64,000 nucleotides of DNA from Cacajao melanocephalus (lineage: Eukaryota; Chordata; Mammalia; Primates; Pitheciidae): positions 124,001-188,000 of the forward strand of contig CAUYLG010070452.1 in assembly GCA_963573385.1 (NCBI GenBank). The letters are read 5' to 3'. Made by a program: the position numbers and the translations under genes. Position 1 is the first letter of the stretch. Each line of letters starts with the position of its first letter. The notes under the pieces are model-generated. The model searched no databases and was not told the origin of the DNA. It saw only the letters and a list, made by a program, of their open reading frames with translations. Shown here one piece after another: positions 63,973 through 64,000 of this stretch.

Positions 63973-64000
63973 ATATCTAACCCTCTCTCTGTCCCTCTGG

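Overview
The window is primate nuclear DNA. About 40 Alu copies lie in both orientations, including young-looking Y-type copies. With them are L1, L2, MIR and THE1-type LTR pieces, CpG-rich gene islands and multi-exon genes with GT-AG junctions. Nothing bacterial or viral in organisation is present. Two real protein-coding genes are supported. Large parts of the rest are repeats or unrecognised non-coding sequence.

Region 1 (1-5.6 kb, + strand) is the 3' end of a GC-rich C2H2 zinc-finger gene, most likely ZNF316. An intron runs to 1427, and one long terminal exon encodes an acidic segment and 15 fingers in two arrays (6 + 9). A 3' UTR of about 1.8 kb ends at an AATAAA at 5561. Region 2 (5.6-13 kb) is Alu-dense. 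One patch at 6.58 kb is a second copy of 89 bp of the ZNF 3' UTR, embedded in Alu-like sequence. Region 3 (12.6-22.1 kb, + strand) is a dead KRAB-zinc-finger gene. It has a G-rich minisatellite, a CpG-rich promoter with a first exon and donor, and a start-codon exon (MNKPQ). It has no visible KRAB exon. Its finger exon is shredded and resembles the ZNF33/ZNF12 group, and an Alu splits it with a perfect 15-bp target duplication. Region 4 (22-39 kb) holds old repeats, a 5'-truncated L1 of about 4.5 kb (29.2-33.8 kb), and one unidentified exon-like open frame on the minus strand near 27 kb.

Region 5 (39.1 kb to beyond the right edge, minus strand) is the 3' half of SH3BGR. Four in-phase coding exons (55,888-55,814; 54,636-54,544; 45,480-45,451; 42,909-42,814) spell the Glu-rich C-terminal tail. 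A 3' UTR exon follows from 39,494 to about 39,080. The thioredoxin-like N-terminal exons are not in the window. The introns hold a roughly 830-bp CA-rich array, a 123-bp inverted repeat, two THE1-type LTRs and a (GGAT)/(GATA)/(GA) microsatellite complex. The right edge (56-64 kb) has antisense and sense L1 pieces, an Alu carrying a 30-nt U2 snRNA fragment with its own target-site duplications, a broken RPS26 retropseudogene and a hAT-type element.

The most informative result is the gene order. In human, SH3BGR lies on 21q22.2 and ZNF316 on 7p22.1. Both in one 64-kb window means the DNA is not human-ordered and contains a synteny junction. Homologues of human 7 and 21 share one chromosome in macaques and baboons, so an Old World monkey is the best inference. 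A rearranged ape such as a gibbon remains possible.
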